Source: Actinomycetes bacterium | GTDB lineage: Bacteria; Actinomycetota; Coriobacteriia; WRKU01; WQUG01 | NCBI GenBank assembly: GCA_031268615.1 | Contig: JAIRWZ010000116.1 | Span: 1-6,873, forward strand | Direction of reading: 5' to 3' | Length of the DNA: 6,873 nt | In this document: positions 1 through 6,553 of the stretch, piece by piece | Layout of the letters: every line of letters starts with the position of its first letter | How positions within the stretch are numbered: the first letter of the stretch is position 1 | Position numbers and translations under genes: made by a program | Notes under the pieces: model-generated | Told to the model about the DNA's origin: nothing | Database searches by the model: none | What the model saw: only the letters and a program-made list of their open reading frames with translations

Positions 1-2
1 TT

Positions 3-221
3 CTCTATAATCAAATAATACACACAAAAAAACCTAACACATTTTTGCTTGGAACTTTACTGGAAGAAAGTATTATTACTATGGATTTCACCCTATCGCA
101 ATTGACAAATCGCGTTCGAGATCACGGGTATCTTTTCAAAATTAAACCTGAAAATTTTCCAATTTTGTTTCCCAATCCACGAAATTATCCACTATGCGAA
201 TATACGGATATTCCATTCTGA
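3..221 (+). CDS. 3' end of an AT-rich unrecognised gene (partial)
   Basis: The frame starting at base 3 stays open for 72 codons from the left edge to a TGA at 219-221, which is unlikely by chance in DNA this AT-rich. The translation looks protein-like, including LLGTLLEESIITMDF and VRDHGYLFKIKPENF near the middle and a Pro/Asn-rich end (FPNPRNYPLCEYTDIPF). No family is recognised and no signal peptide or membrane segment is visible. An internal ATG at 81, preceded by GGAAGAAAG about ten bases upstream, could instead start a 46-residue protein. The open frame upstream of it favours a longer gene entering from outside the window. Base composition (about 34% G+C) differs sharply from the GC-rich genes to the right, suggesting acquired or degenerating DNA. 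It converges on mgtA. That it is coding is inference from frame openness alone. Confidence 0.4.
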   Translation, partial: LYNQIIHTKKPNTFLLGTLLEESIITMDFTLSQLTNRVRDHGYLFKIKPENFPILFPNPRNYPLCEYTDIPF

Positions 222-389
222 TTCGTATGCTACCTCAAGCTATCGCATATTCTGCGCTCGGTTTTAAATTGCGCACAATACTGCAATAACATTTGATCTG
301 ATGAGCTCCCGGTTAAGCCAAGGGTAGGCTCAGTAATCACTCCGTCCTTGTCTCCACAGTTCATGGACGTACTCACTCCATCCCTGTCT
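222..389. other. intergenic region between convergent genes
   Basis: No gene is supported here. The left half is AT-rich like the flanking partial frame, and the composition shifts to GC-rich around 300. The right end carries the 36-nt tandem repeat and one copy of the dispersed motif described separately. A weak 4-bp inverted repeat (AGCC/GGCT near 316-330) lacks a T-run, so no convincing terminator was found for either converging gene. Confidence 0.5.
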
Positions 390-395
390 CTACAA
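338..395. repeat. degenerate 36-nt tandem direct repeat at the mgtA stop
   Basis: Bases 338-359 (CACTCCGTCCTTGTCTCCACAG) and 374-395 (CACTCCATCCCTGTCTCTAC plus AA) are direct repeats matching at 18 of 22 positions with a period of exactly 36. The second copy covers the last bases and TAG stop of mgtA. Read on the minus strand in the mgtA frame beyond the TAG, the repeats would encode RQGWSEY and RQGRSDY, separated by 12 codons. The repeat is seen directly; any role is unknown. Confidence 0.6.
364..377 (-). repeat. dispersed motif copy A (GTGAGTACGTCCA)
   Basis: On the minus strand this reads AGTGAGTACGTCCA, identical over 13 bases to copies B and C near 3400 and 3460. It lies 13 bases beyond the mgtA stop and is a single arm: no matching inverted copy was seen nearby. 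Its flank (GGAGTGAGTACGTCCATGAA) is less like the other copies than they are like one another. Confidence 0.6.
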
Positions 396-3248
396 AAGCT
401 CTCCGAAGCGACGGACGTAGGCGCGTTTGGCGATGGTGACCAGCACCATATAGGCCAGGCAGACGAAGGCCAGCCAGCCGAAGAACAGGCCCGGCGGCGC
501 GACAAAGCCCAGTACACGACCCAGCGGCGTGAAAGGAATCGCCGTGCCGACTGCAATACCGGCCAGAGTCAGCGTCGTGACCTGCCAGGACGCGTGGCTG
601 CCCACAAGGGGCAGCTTCGGGCTGCGCAGATTGTGCAGCACCAACATCTGCGTCCACAGCGATTCGATGAACCAGGCACCGTGGAACAGCGCGGCAAACC
701 CTGCCTGCGCCGAAGGCGACAGCTGCCCATACGGAGCGCCAAATACCGCGGGGCCGATGGCCAACAGCATGACCAGAAAAGTCGCAATATCGAACAGCGA
801 GGAGGTCGGACCCAGACACAGCATGAAACGCACAATGCTGCCCGCGTCCCATCGGCGCGCCGTGCGCAGAAACTCATCGTCCACGTTATCCCAGGGCATG
901 GTCGTACAACTGATGTCATAGATGAGGTTCAGGACCAGAATTTGCAGCGGCAGCAGGGGCAGGAAGGGCAGAAACGCGGAGGCGAACAGCACTGACAGCA
1001 TGTTGCCGAAATTGGACGAAGCCGTCATTTTGATGTATTTGATGGTGTTGCCATAGACCTTGCGGCCCTCGATGATACCCCGTTCCAGCACCATGAGGTC
1101 TTTTTCCAACAGGATGATATTGGCCGACTCTTTGGCGATGTCCACAGCCGTGTCAACCGAAATGCCGACGTCGGATTCCTTCATGGCGGCGGCGTCGTTG
1201 ATACCGTCCCCCAGGTAGCCCACGGTATGACCACCCCGGCGCAAGGCCGCAATAATGCGTACCTTTTGTGTCGGGGACAGTTTGGCGAAAATGTCGGTAT
1301 CCTCGACGCGCGCGTCCAGCTCTTCATCGGTAAGCTGCTCGATTTCTGTCCCCAGCAGCAGGTTGGTGACCTGAATGTCAACTTGACGGCACACCGCGCG
1401 GGCAACGGCATCATTATCACCCGTCAGCACCTTGATGTCGATGCCGTAGTGGTGCAGCGCGTCCACCGCGCCACGCGTCGATTCTTTGGGGGGGTCCAGG
1501 AAAGCCAGATAGCCTATTAGCACCATAGCGGTCTCGTCGTCCACCGAAAAGGCATCGGCTGAATCTGGGGACAGGTTTGTTTTCTGCGCAATGCCTAACA
1601 CCCGCATGCCATCCAGATTGTAGCGGCGCACGGTGGCCAGAACTTCCGCGTTCAAATCTTCTGTCAGGGGCAGCACCAAGCCGTCATATTCCACATAGCG
1701 ACACACCGTGAGCATTTCCTCGATGGCTCCCTTGGTAATCATTTGACGTTTGCCGGAAAGGTCGCTCACGACAACGCTCATCCGACGGCGATTAAAGTCA
1801 AAGGGGATTTCATCAACTTTCGTATAATCCTGAGTCAGATGGCTCATGTCCAGGTCATCGGCGTGGTCAATAATCGCCTCATCCAGCAAGTTGCGCAGCC
1901 CCGTCTGATAATACGAGTTCAAAAAAGCGTGACGCAAGACACGGTTATCCTCATTCCCGTGGACATCCAGCGAGTATTCCAACACGATACGATCCTGCGT
2001 CAAGGTGCCGGTTTTGTCGGTACACAACACGTCCATGCCGCCAAAGTTCTGAATCGAGTTCAGGTCTTTTACGATGACCTGCCCCCGTGACATCGCCACC
2101 GCGCCTTTGGCCAGGTTGACTGACACAATCATGGGCAGCATTTCCGGCGTCATACCGACAGCAACTGCCAGCGCAAACAGCACGGCCCCCATCCAGTCGT
2201 GTTTGGTAATGCCGGTCAGCACTAGAACCACCGGCACCATAGCCAACATGAAACGAATCAGCACCCAGGACACGGCATGGGCCCCACGCTCAAAGGAGGT
2301 CGGCGGTTGCTTGCCCGAAATCGCGTGTGCGACCTGTCCGAAATAGGTGGACGCGCCGGTCGCCAGGACAATACCGGTGGCAAAGCCCGACACGACGTTG
2401 CTTCCCATGAAGGTCAGGTCATCCAGCTCCAGCGGGCTTATCTCGGTGGCGTCAGGGGCTGTGGTACCAGCTGCGGTACCAGTAGTAGCGGCAACGGCAC
2501 CAGCGGCGCCAGCGGCGCCAGCAACAGCAGCAACACCGCCAACACCAAGACCAGCGGCACCAGCGCCAACCCCTTCGCCATCCCCCCTGCCCCTCGTCAG
2601 CTGCGCGTACTTTTCCAGCGGCTCCGCCTCACCGGTCAGCGCCGACTGACTGACAAAGAGGTCCTTCGCGTCCAACAGACGCAAATCAGCCGGCACCATG
2701 TCACCAGCAGCCAGTCGAATGATATCGCCAACAACCACCTCGTCGATGGGCAGCTCAACCGTGTCCGAATTGCGCACGACGGCGCTGGTGGTCTCGACCA
2801 TCTCTCCCAACGCCTTGGCCGCCGCCCCGCTTCGAGCCTCCTGCACGAAACGAAGCAGTCCGGAAATAGTCACCATCGTAACGACGATGATGACAGCAGT
2901 CAGCGATTTCTCTCCGGGAGGCGGCGCCAGATAATCAGTAAAAAAGCTAATCACCGCCAGCACAAACAGCACGACGGTAAAAGGATTGACAAAGGCTTCA
3001 GCCAGCGATTTTAACCAACGCGTCCTGGCCTCACGCACAAAAACGTTGGCGCCATAACGCTCGCGCATGACCTCGGCGGTCTGGTCGTCGTGCCCATCGT
3101 AGGCCGCGGAGTTATAGGCAACAAACAGCGTGCCGATATCCGCACGTGCGCCCTCGCTCAGACGCGCGCGCGCAGCGGCAACAGAATCGGGCGCGTCAGT
3201 CCTCGGCGCCCATCCGCCCGTGCGCGGACGTACCTGCGGGGCGTTCAT
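390..3248 (-). CDS. mgtA: Magnesium-translocating P-type ATPase (MgtA, P3B family)
   Basis: This is a membrane ATPase of the MgtA/MgtB family, which imports Mg2+ at the expense of ATP through an aspartyl-phosphate intermediate. From the ATG at 3248 it has 952 residues, slightly longer than typical relatives. Visible motifs in order are the actuator loop SALTGEAEP (T205-G-E), the membrane motif TPEMLP (P368-P372), the phosphorylation site CTDKTGTLT (Asp411), the LTGDN hinge (Asp611) and GDGIND (Asp681 and Asp685). Hydrophobic segments precede and follow the actuator and the C-terminal part holds about six more, ending YVRRFGELL, where relatives also end. Three in-frame Mets lie at 3263, 3257 and 3248. 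I chose 3248 because GGGGATGA stands about nine bases before it, while the others have no ribosome binding site at a suitable distance. Residues 220-266 are an Ala/Gly-rich insertion. An out-of-frame uORF overlaps the start. Confidence 0.93.
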   Translation of the reverse strand: MNAPQVRPRTGGWAPRTDAPDSVAAARARLSEGARADIGTLFVAYNSAAYDGHDDQTAEVMRERYGANVFVREARTRWLKSLAEAFVNPFTVVLFVLAVISFFTDYLAPPPGEKSLTAVIIVVTMVTISGLLRFVQEARSGAAAKALGEMVETTSAVVRNSDTVELPIDEVVVGDIIRLAAGDMVPADLRLLDAKDLFVSQSALTGEAEPLEKYAQLTRGRGDGEGVGAGAAGLGVGGVAAVAGAAGAAGAVAATTGTAAGTTAPDATEISPLELDDLTFMGSNVVSGFATGIVLATGASTYFGQVAHAISGKQPPTSFERGAHAVSWVLIRFMLAMVPVVLVLTGITKHDWMGAVLFALAVAVGMTPEMLPMIVSVNLAKGAVAMSRGQVIVKDLNSIQNFGGMDVLCTDKTGTLTQDRIVLEYSLDVHGNEDNRVLRHAFLNSYYQTGLRNLLDEAIIDHADDLDMSHLTQDYTKVDEIPFDFNRRRMSVVVSDLSGKRQMITKGAIEEMLTVCRYVEYDGLVLPLTEDLNAEVLATVRRYNLDGMRVLGIAQKTNLSPDSADAFSVDDETAMVLIGYLAFLDPPKESTRGAVDALHHYGIDIKVLTGDNDAVARAVCRQVDIQVTNLLLGTEIEQLTDEELDARVEDTDIFAKLSPTQKVRIIAALRRGGHTVGYLGDGINDAAAMKESDVGISVDTAVDIAKESANIILLEKDLMVLERGIIEGRKVYGNTIKYIKMTASSNFGNMLSVLFASAFLPFLPLLPLQILVLNLIYDISCTTMPWDNVDDEFLRTARRWDAGSIVRFMLCLGPTSSLFDIATFLVMLLAIGPAVFGAPYGQLSPSAQAGFAALFHGAWFIESLWTQMLVLHNLRSPKLPLVGSHASWQVTTLTLAGIAVGTAIPFTPLGRVLGFVAPPGLFFGWLAFVCLAYMVLVTIAKRAYVRRFGELL
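2451..2591 (-). repeat. Ala/Gly/Val low-complexity insertion within mgtA
   Basis: This stretch encodes about 47 residues made almost wholly of Ala, Gly, Val and Thr, for example [20 protein letters not shown]. It lies between [15 protein letters not shown] and [18 protein letters not shown], where MgtA relatives generally have a short linker. A perfect tandem duplication of AGCGGCGCC sits at 2502-2519 on the plus strand, and GGTACCAG occurs twice nearby, which suggests growth by slippage. It falls in the cytoplasmic actuator region, so it should be tolerated as a surface loop. Confidence 0.75.
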
Positions 3249-3285
3249 GATACTCATCCCCATCTGAAACTATGTAGGTATACAT
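3196..3285 (-). CDS. Upstream ORF overlapping the mgtA start (candidate leader peptide)
   Basis: A 29-codon frame starts at an ATG at 3285 and ends at a TGA at 3196-3198. The peptide begins [18 protein letters not shown] and ends RMGAED. Its start has the best Shine-Dalgarno sequence in the window, AAGGAGGGG with eight bases between AAGGAGG and the ATG. It overlaps the first part of mgtA in another frame, ending about 50 bases inside that gene. Leader peptides control mgtA in Salmonella (MgtL), but this peptide is not recognisably related. Acidic and Tyr residues and one Pro are present, with no proline cluster like MgtL. An alternative is that this is the true N-terminus of MgtA and a frameshift, programmed or erroneous, joins the two frames, since the N-terminus of the family is poorly conserved. 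Function is inferred from position and the ribosome binding site only. Confidence 0.4.
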   Translation of the reverse strand: MYTYIVSDGDEYHERPAGTSAHGRMGAED

Positions 3286-3290
3286 TGAAC

Positions 3291-3300
3291 TCCCCTCCTT
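3291..3300 (-). promoter_or_regulatory. Strong ribosome binding site for the uORF at 3285
   Basis: The minus strand reads AAGGAGGGGA followed by GTTCA and ATG. AAGGAGG is eight bases from the ATG at 3285 but roughly 30 bases or more from any possible mgtA start, so it favours initiation of the overlapping small frame rather than mgtA. Confidence 0.7.
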
Positions 3301-3398
3301 CGCATCGTGGCCGCAAAACACCCTGACCACCCTACCACACTCCGCACCACTTCGGGCAACTTCCCCACATTTTTTTTCAAGTAAATAAGAACAAAAAG

Positions 3399-3413
3399 AA
3401 GTGAGTACGTCCA
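3399..3413 (+). repeat. dispersed motif copy B
   Basis: AAGTGAGTACGTCCA, followed by TACC. It is the left arm of the large inverted repeat and identical over 15 bases to copy C in reverse orientation. Copies B, C and D share GAAGTGAGTRCGTCCANACC. Confidence 0.7.
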
Positions 3414-3452
3414 TACCGGCAAGCTCTCTGCCGCAAGGCAACGCCACAGGTC

Positions 3453-3467
3453 TGGACGTACTCACTT
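3453..3467 (-). repeat. dispersed motif copy C
   Basis: On the minus strand this reads AAGTGAGTACGTCCA, followed by GACCTG. It is the right arm of the inverted repeat. Its GTCCANACCTG flank resembles copy D in the divergent gene (AAACCTGC), so similarity extends a few bases beyond the core. Confidence 0.7.
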
Positions 3468-3471
3468 CTGT

Positions 3472-3555
3472 TTATTTCCCCGTCCAACTCTGGTGCGTGG
3501 CAAGCACCGACTTCAGGTACTGACCGGTGTAGGACTCGGCAACAGTCGCCACCTA
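3472..3555 (-). other. In-frame amber codon and conserved C-terminal extension of uvrA
   Basis: The uvrA frame reaches TAG at 3553-3555 after GTPE. It then continues open for 26 codons to a TAA at 3472-3474. The continuation begins VATVA and contains ESYTGQYLKSVL, which matches the usual UvrA ending of the form GTPE-x-VA...S-x-TG-x-YLK-x-x-L. The TAG therefore occupies a position where relatives have Glu, Asp or a similar residue, one base away from GAG or CAG. Possible explanations are a recent nonsense mutation, a sequence error, or translational readthrough. If it is read, UvrA would be 985 residues. Confidence 0.8.
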
Positions 3556-6429
3556 TTCGGGCGTGCCTGTCGCCACGACGCTGCCGCCACGGTCGCCCCC
3601 TTCGGGACCCAGGTCGATGACATAGTCGGCGCTTTTTATCACGTCCAGATTGTGTTCGATGACCAGCATAGTGTTGCCCAACTCCACCAGGCGCTGCAAG
3701 ACCTCCAACAGCTGACGCACGTCGTCAAAGTGCAGACCGGTCGTCGGCTCGTCCAGTATGTAGAAGGTGCGGCCAGTCGAGCGACGCTGCAGTTCGCTGG
3801 CCAGTTTGACCCGCTGCGCCTCGCCGCCGGACAGAGTCGTCGCGGGCTGCCCTAGCCGAATGTAGCCCAGGCCAACGTCAAAGAGCGTCTGCAGTTTGCG
3901 GGCAATCGCGGGAATGTTCGTGAAGAAATGCAGGGCCTCCTCGACGCTCATCTCCAAAATATCGGCGACTGATTTACCGCGATAGGTGACCTGCAGCGTT
4001 TCACGGTTATAGCGCTTGCCGCCACAGACCTCGCAAGGCACATAAATGTCGGGCAAAAAGTGCATTTCGATTTTAATCTGTCCGTCCCCTTTGCAAGCCT
4101 CGCAACGCCCTCCCGGCACATTGAAGGAAAACCGCCCCGGAGCATAACCGCGCATTTTCGCCTCCGGGGTCGAGGCGAACAGCTGGCGAATGTCGTCCCA
4201 GACCCCAGTATAGGTGGCGGGGTTAGACCGGGGGGTCCGGCCAATGGGCGACTGGTCAATGTCGATGACTTTGTCCAGCTGGGCAATGCCGCTCACCGTG
4301 TCAAAGGTACCAACCCGCTTGCGGGCATGATGGAGTTTATTAGACAGCAACGGGGCCAGCGTATCGCTAATCAGCGATGACTTCCCGCTGCCCGACACGC
4401 CGGTGACGACCGTAAAAGCGCCAATGGGAATGGAGACGTCAATGCCCTGCAAGTTATTTTGCACGACGCCGGTCAAAGTCAGCTCTCCGCGCTGCGGATT
4501 GCGCCGACAGACAGGAACGGGGATTTCCTTGCGACCAGACAGGTAGTCGGCAGTCAGCGACCGACGACTGCGCAAAATCTGGTTCGGCGTCCCCTTCGCG
4601 ACGACCTCACCGCCGTGTTCCCCCGCGCCCGGCCCCATGTCCACCACAAAGTCCGCCGCGCGTATCGTTTCCTCGTCGTGTTCGACGATGATGACGGTAT
4701 TGCCCAGGTCGCGCAGACGCTCCAGCGTCGCGATGAGACGGGCGTTGTCACGTTGGTGCAGGCCAATGCTGGGCTCATCCAGAATGTAGAGTACGCCCAT
4801 CAGACCCGCGCCTATCTGCGTGGCCAGGCGAATGCGCTGGGCCTCTCCGCCGGACAGCGTAGCCGCGCCACGCTCCAGCGTCAGGTAGTCCAGACCCACG
4901 TCCACCAGAAAATGCAGGCGCTCGCGGATTTCTTTAATAATGCGTCCGGCAATCTGCACATCGCGCGGGGACAGTTCCAGCGCCTCAAAAAAAGCAAGCG
5001 CGGCGACGGCGGACAGCGAAGTCAGCTCGTGAATGTTTTGCTCTCCGACTGTCACCGCCAGGATTTCTGGTTTCAGTCGACGGCCACCACAGGTCTTACA
5101 GGGAACGTCTGACATGTACTGTTCCAACCTGTCACGCACCAGTTCGCTGTCAGATTCGCTGTGCTTACGCATGACCTCGGAAACAGCGCCATCCCATTTT
5201 GAAAACCAGTGGGTACGCCGACCGCTGCGCGTCAGGTAATCCACACGCACCCGTTCGTCGGGGTCCAGTCCAAACAGAAAGCTCTGCTGCACCAGGCTGG
5301 GCAGCTTTTTCCAGGGAGTGTTGACATCAACACCCAGATGCGCGGCCACCGCGGCCAACAGCTGCGGGTAGTAATTGCCTGACGAGCCAAACGAAGCCAA
5401 GGCGCCTCCGGCAATGCTCAGTTCCGGGTCAGGCACCAGCAGATTGGGGTCAACTTCCAGGCGAGACCCCAGACCGCTGCAATCCGGACAGGCGCCATAC
5501 GGCGCGTTAAAGCTAAAATCACGCGGTTGCAGTTCGTTCAGCGAAATGCCGTGTTCCGGACAGGCCAGAGCCTGTGAAAAACTCAACTCCCGACGACCAT
5601 CGCCAGCGCCAGCACCGTCGCCACCCGCATCACCACCCGCACCACCCGCGCCCATGCCACCGCCAGCACCCGCGCCACCATTCACGCCACCACTACCAGC
5701 ACCACCGCCCACACCCCCGCGCGCCACCACCACCGTACCGTCAGCAATGCGCAGCGCCGTCTCAATAGAGTCCGCCAGCCGCCCCCGAATGCCAGGCCGC
5801 AGCTTGACCCGGTCAATGACCACGTCGATGTCGTGCTTGTACTTCTTGTCCAGGTCAATACGCTCGTCCAGCCCCCGCACCTCCCGGTCAACCCGCACAC
5901 GAGAAAAGCCCTCGGCACGCAAGTCGTCGAACAGCTTGCCAAACTCTCCTTTGCGCCCCCGCACAATGGGCGCCAAAATCTGCACGCGTTCGCCTTCGGG
6001 CAGCTCCAGCACCGCGTCAACAATCTGGTCAGCCGTCTGACGCGAAATCTCGCGCCCGCACACCGGGCAATGCGGCACGCCCACCCGCGCGAACAACAGC
6101 CGCAGATAGTCATAAATTTCGGTCACCGTTCCCACCGTGGACCGAGGGTTGCGACTGGTCGTTTTCTGGTCAATCGACACCGCCGGAGACAGTCCGTCAA
6201 TCTGATCAATATCAGGCTTATTCATCTGCCCCAAAAATTGCCGCGCATACGCCGACAGACTCTCCACATAACGGCGCTGCCCCTCGGCATACATCGTGTC
6301 AAAGGCCAGCGACGACTTACCGCTGCCCGAAAGCCCCGTAATCACCACCAACCGGTCGCGCGGCAAATCCAAATCTATATTCTTCAAATTGTGTTCACGC
6401 GCACCACGAATTACTATTTTGTCCGACAT
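3553..6429 (-). CDS. uvrA: Excinuclease ABC subunit A (UvrA)
   Basis: UvrA is the dimeric DNA-damage sensor of nucleotide excision repair; it scans DNA with UvrB and loads it at lesions using two ABC ATPase modules. The start at 6429 gives the canonical [18 protein letters not shown]. The first module has Walker A GLSGSGKS (32-39), the zinc ligands C290/H293/C314/C317, the signature LSGGEAQR (525-532) and Walker B ILDEP (D551-E552). The second has GVSGSGKS (677-684), the zinc finger C776/C779/C799/C802, LSGGEAQR (866-873) and ILDEP (D893-E894). All catalytic motifs are intact. The CPEH form of the first zinc knuckle is also found in other UvrA proteins. Two oddities are an Ala/Gly insertion at residues 238-278 and a TAG stop after residue 958 that cuts off a conserved 26-residue tail still present downstream. 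An AGAAGGAG ribosome binding site lies 13 bases upstream. A LexA box overlaps its promoter. Confidence 0.96.
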   Translation of the reverse strand: MSDKIVIRGAREHNLKNIDLDLPRDRLVVITGLSGSGKSSLAFDTMYAEGQRRYVESLSAYARQFLGQMNKPDIDQIDGLSPAVSIDQKTTSRNPRSTVGTVTEIYDYLRLLFARVGVPHCPVCGREISRQTADQIVDAVLELPEGERVQILAPIVRGRKGEFGKLFDDLRAEGFSRVRVDREVRGLDERIDLDKKYKHDIDVVIDRVKLRPGIRGRLADSIETALRIADGTVVVARGGVGGGAGSGGVNGGAGAGGGMGAGGAGGDAGGDGAGAGDGRRELSFSQALACPEHGISLNELQPRDFSFNAPYGACPDCSGLGSRLEVDPNLLVPDPELSIAGGALASFGSSGNYYPQLLAAVAAHLGVDVNTPWKKLPSLVQQSFLFGLDPDERVRVDYLTRSGRRTHWFSKWDGAVSEVMRKHSESDSELVRDRLEQYMSDVPCKTCGGRRLKPEILAVTVGEQNIHELTSLSAVAALAFFEALELSPRDVQIAGRIIKEIRERLHFLVDVGLDYLTLERGAATLSGGEAQRIRLATQIGAGLMGVLYILDEPSIGLHQRDNARLIATLERLRDLGNTVIIVEHDEETIRAADFVVDMGPGAGEHGGEVVAKGTPNQILRSRRSLTADYLSGRKEIPVPVCRRNPQRGELTLTGVVQNNLQGIDVSIPIGAFTVVTGVSGSGKSSLISDTLAPLLSNKLHHARKRVGTFDTVSGIAQLDKVIDIDQSPIGRTPRSNPATYTGVWDDIRQLFASTPEAKMRGYAPGRFSFNVPGGRCEACKGDGQIKIEMHFLPDIYVPCEVCGGKRYNRETLQVTYRGKSVADILEMSVEEALHFFTNIPAIARKLQTLFDVGLGYIRLGQPATTLSGGEAQRVKLASELQRRSTGRTFYILDEPTTGLHFDDVRQLLEVLQRLVELGNTMLVIEHNLDVIKSADYVIDLGPEGGDRGGSVVATGTPE
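5596..5718 (-). repeat. Gly/Ala low-complexity insertion within uvrA
   Basis: This encodes about 41 residues, almost all Gly and Ala with a few Asp, Val, Ser, Asn and Met (for example [20 protein letters not shown]). It sits between ADGTVVVAR, the end of the UvrB-binding region, and [16 protein letters not shown], the first zinc knuckle. Relatives have about ten residues here. The plus strand is a run of CCACC, GCACC and CGCC words, consistent with replication slippage. Confidence 0.8.
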
Positions 6430-6442
6430 TCCTGACTCAACA

Positions 6443-6450
6443 CTCCTTCT
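6443..6450 (-). promoter_or_regulatory. Ribosome binding site of uvrA
   Basis: The minus strand reads AGAAGGAG, then 13 bases to the ATG at 6429. The spacing is longer than ideal. No better start is available: the in-frame Met at 6489 overlaps the promoter -10 element, and the conserved UvrA N-terminus begins at 6429. Confidence 0.6.
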
Positions 6451-6474
6451 CGAGGCGAAAAACGTGTATCCTTG

Positions 6475-6483
6475 ATTATAGCA
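6475..6483 (-). promoter_or_regulatory. uvrA: Extended -10 promoter of uvrA
   Basis: The minus strand reads TGCTATAAT: a perfect TATAAT hexamer (6480-6475) preceded by the TGn extended -10 element. The sequence 17 bases upstream (AACGGG) is a poor -35, which the extended -10 would compensate. Transcription would start near 6468, leaving an untranslated leader of about 38 bases. Confidence 0.7.
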
Positions 6484-6491
6484 TGGCATGG

Positions 6492-6505
6492 AAAACACCC
6501 GTTCG
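6492..6505 (-). promoter_or_regulatory. LexA/DinR (SOS) operator
   Basis: The minus strand reads CGAACGGGTGTTTT, matching the Gram-positive LexA/DinR consensus CGAACRNRYGTTYC at 13 of 14 positions. It lies at the -35 position of the uvrA promoter, so bound LexA should block RNA polymerase. uvrA is a classical SOS gene, which makes the assignment coherent. It also lies just upstream of a possible -10 of the divergent gene. Confidence 0.75.
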
Positions 6506-6511
6506 TATATT
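6506..6511 (+). promoter_or_regulatory. Possible -10 element of the divergent gene
   Basis: TATATT matches the -10 consensus at five of six bases and lies about 48 bases before the ATG at 6554. No good -35 is seen; the SOS box occupies the spacer. The call is weak. Confidence 0.3.
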
Positions 6512-6531
6512 AGCACAGTTGCTTCACCGCT

Positions 6532-6539
6532 GGAAAGGA
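6532..6539 (+). promoter_or_regulatory. Possible ribosome binding site for the gene at 6554
   Basis: GGAAAGGA stands 14 bases before the ATG at 6554. It is purine-rich but not a strong match and the spacing is long. It is the best candidate upstream of that start. Confidence 0.4.
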
Positions 6540-6553
6540 ACGCTACGACGCAG

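Larger units (their letters stand above)
3389..3477 (-). terminator. Long inverted repeat, probable uvrA terminator
   Basis: Bases 3397-3413 (AGAAGTGAGTACGTCCA on the plus strand) pair perfectly over 17 bases with 3453-3469. With a few mismatches the arms extend to 3389-3417 and 3449-3477. An inner hairpin (CGGCA/TGCCG, 3417-3421 with 3429-3433) lies in the loop. Read on the minus strand, the distal arm ends in CACTTCT followed directly by TTTTGTTCTTATTT, giving the U-tract of an intrinsic terminator. It lies just past the TAA at 3472 that would end the extended uvrA frame, and before mgtA. The two arms are copies B and C of the dispersed motif. The stem is longer than most intrinsic terminators. 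Confidence 0.65.

Noticed and set aside
316..331. AGCC/GGCT hairpin as an mgtA terminator
   Set aside because: The stem is only four base pairs and no T-run follows on either strand.
2461..2600. CRISPR-like or regulatory repeat array
   Set aside because: The repeated words are short, irregular and in frame, encoding Ala/Gly residues. There are no regular spacers.
2277..3014. 245-codon plus-strand frame opposite mgtA
   Set aside because: Its composition is low-complexity and basic, it is antisense to conserved P-ATPase sequence, and it appears open only because of GC-rich codon bias.
3301..3390. Promoter for mgtA
   Set aside because: TTGAAA and TTGCCC candidates were considered, but none has a convincing -10 at 16-18 bases, so no promoter is called.
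3286..3465. Longer form of the mgtA-overlapping ORF, starting at 3465
   Set aside because: The 60 additional codons begin inside the terminator hairpin, have no ribosome binding site and look non-protein-like. Only the portion from 3285 has a credible start.
4459..5112. 217-codon plus-strand frame opposite uvrA
   Set aside because: It is antisense to the conserved ABC signature and Walker B region of UvrA and shows no domain or binding site of its own.
5375..6040. 221-codon Pro/Ser/Arg-rich open frame on the plus strand
   Set aside because: It is antisense to uvrA and its Pro-rich stretch is simply the complement of the Gly/Ala insertion. It has no recognisable domain, whereas the opposite strand encodes conserved UvrA motifs throughout.
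6430..6489. Upstream in-frame Met (6489) as the uvrA start
   Set aside because: It overlaps the perfect extended -10 element and would add 20 residues not seen in the family, whose N-terminus begins at 6429.
6488..6553. Upstream in-frame ATG (6488) for the divergent adenosyltransferase-like gene
   Set aside because: It would place the LexA box and the candidate -10 inside the coding region and add 22 residues before the conserved N-terminal motif.
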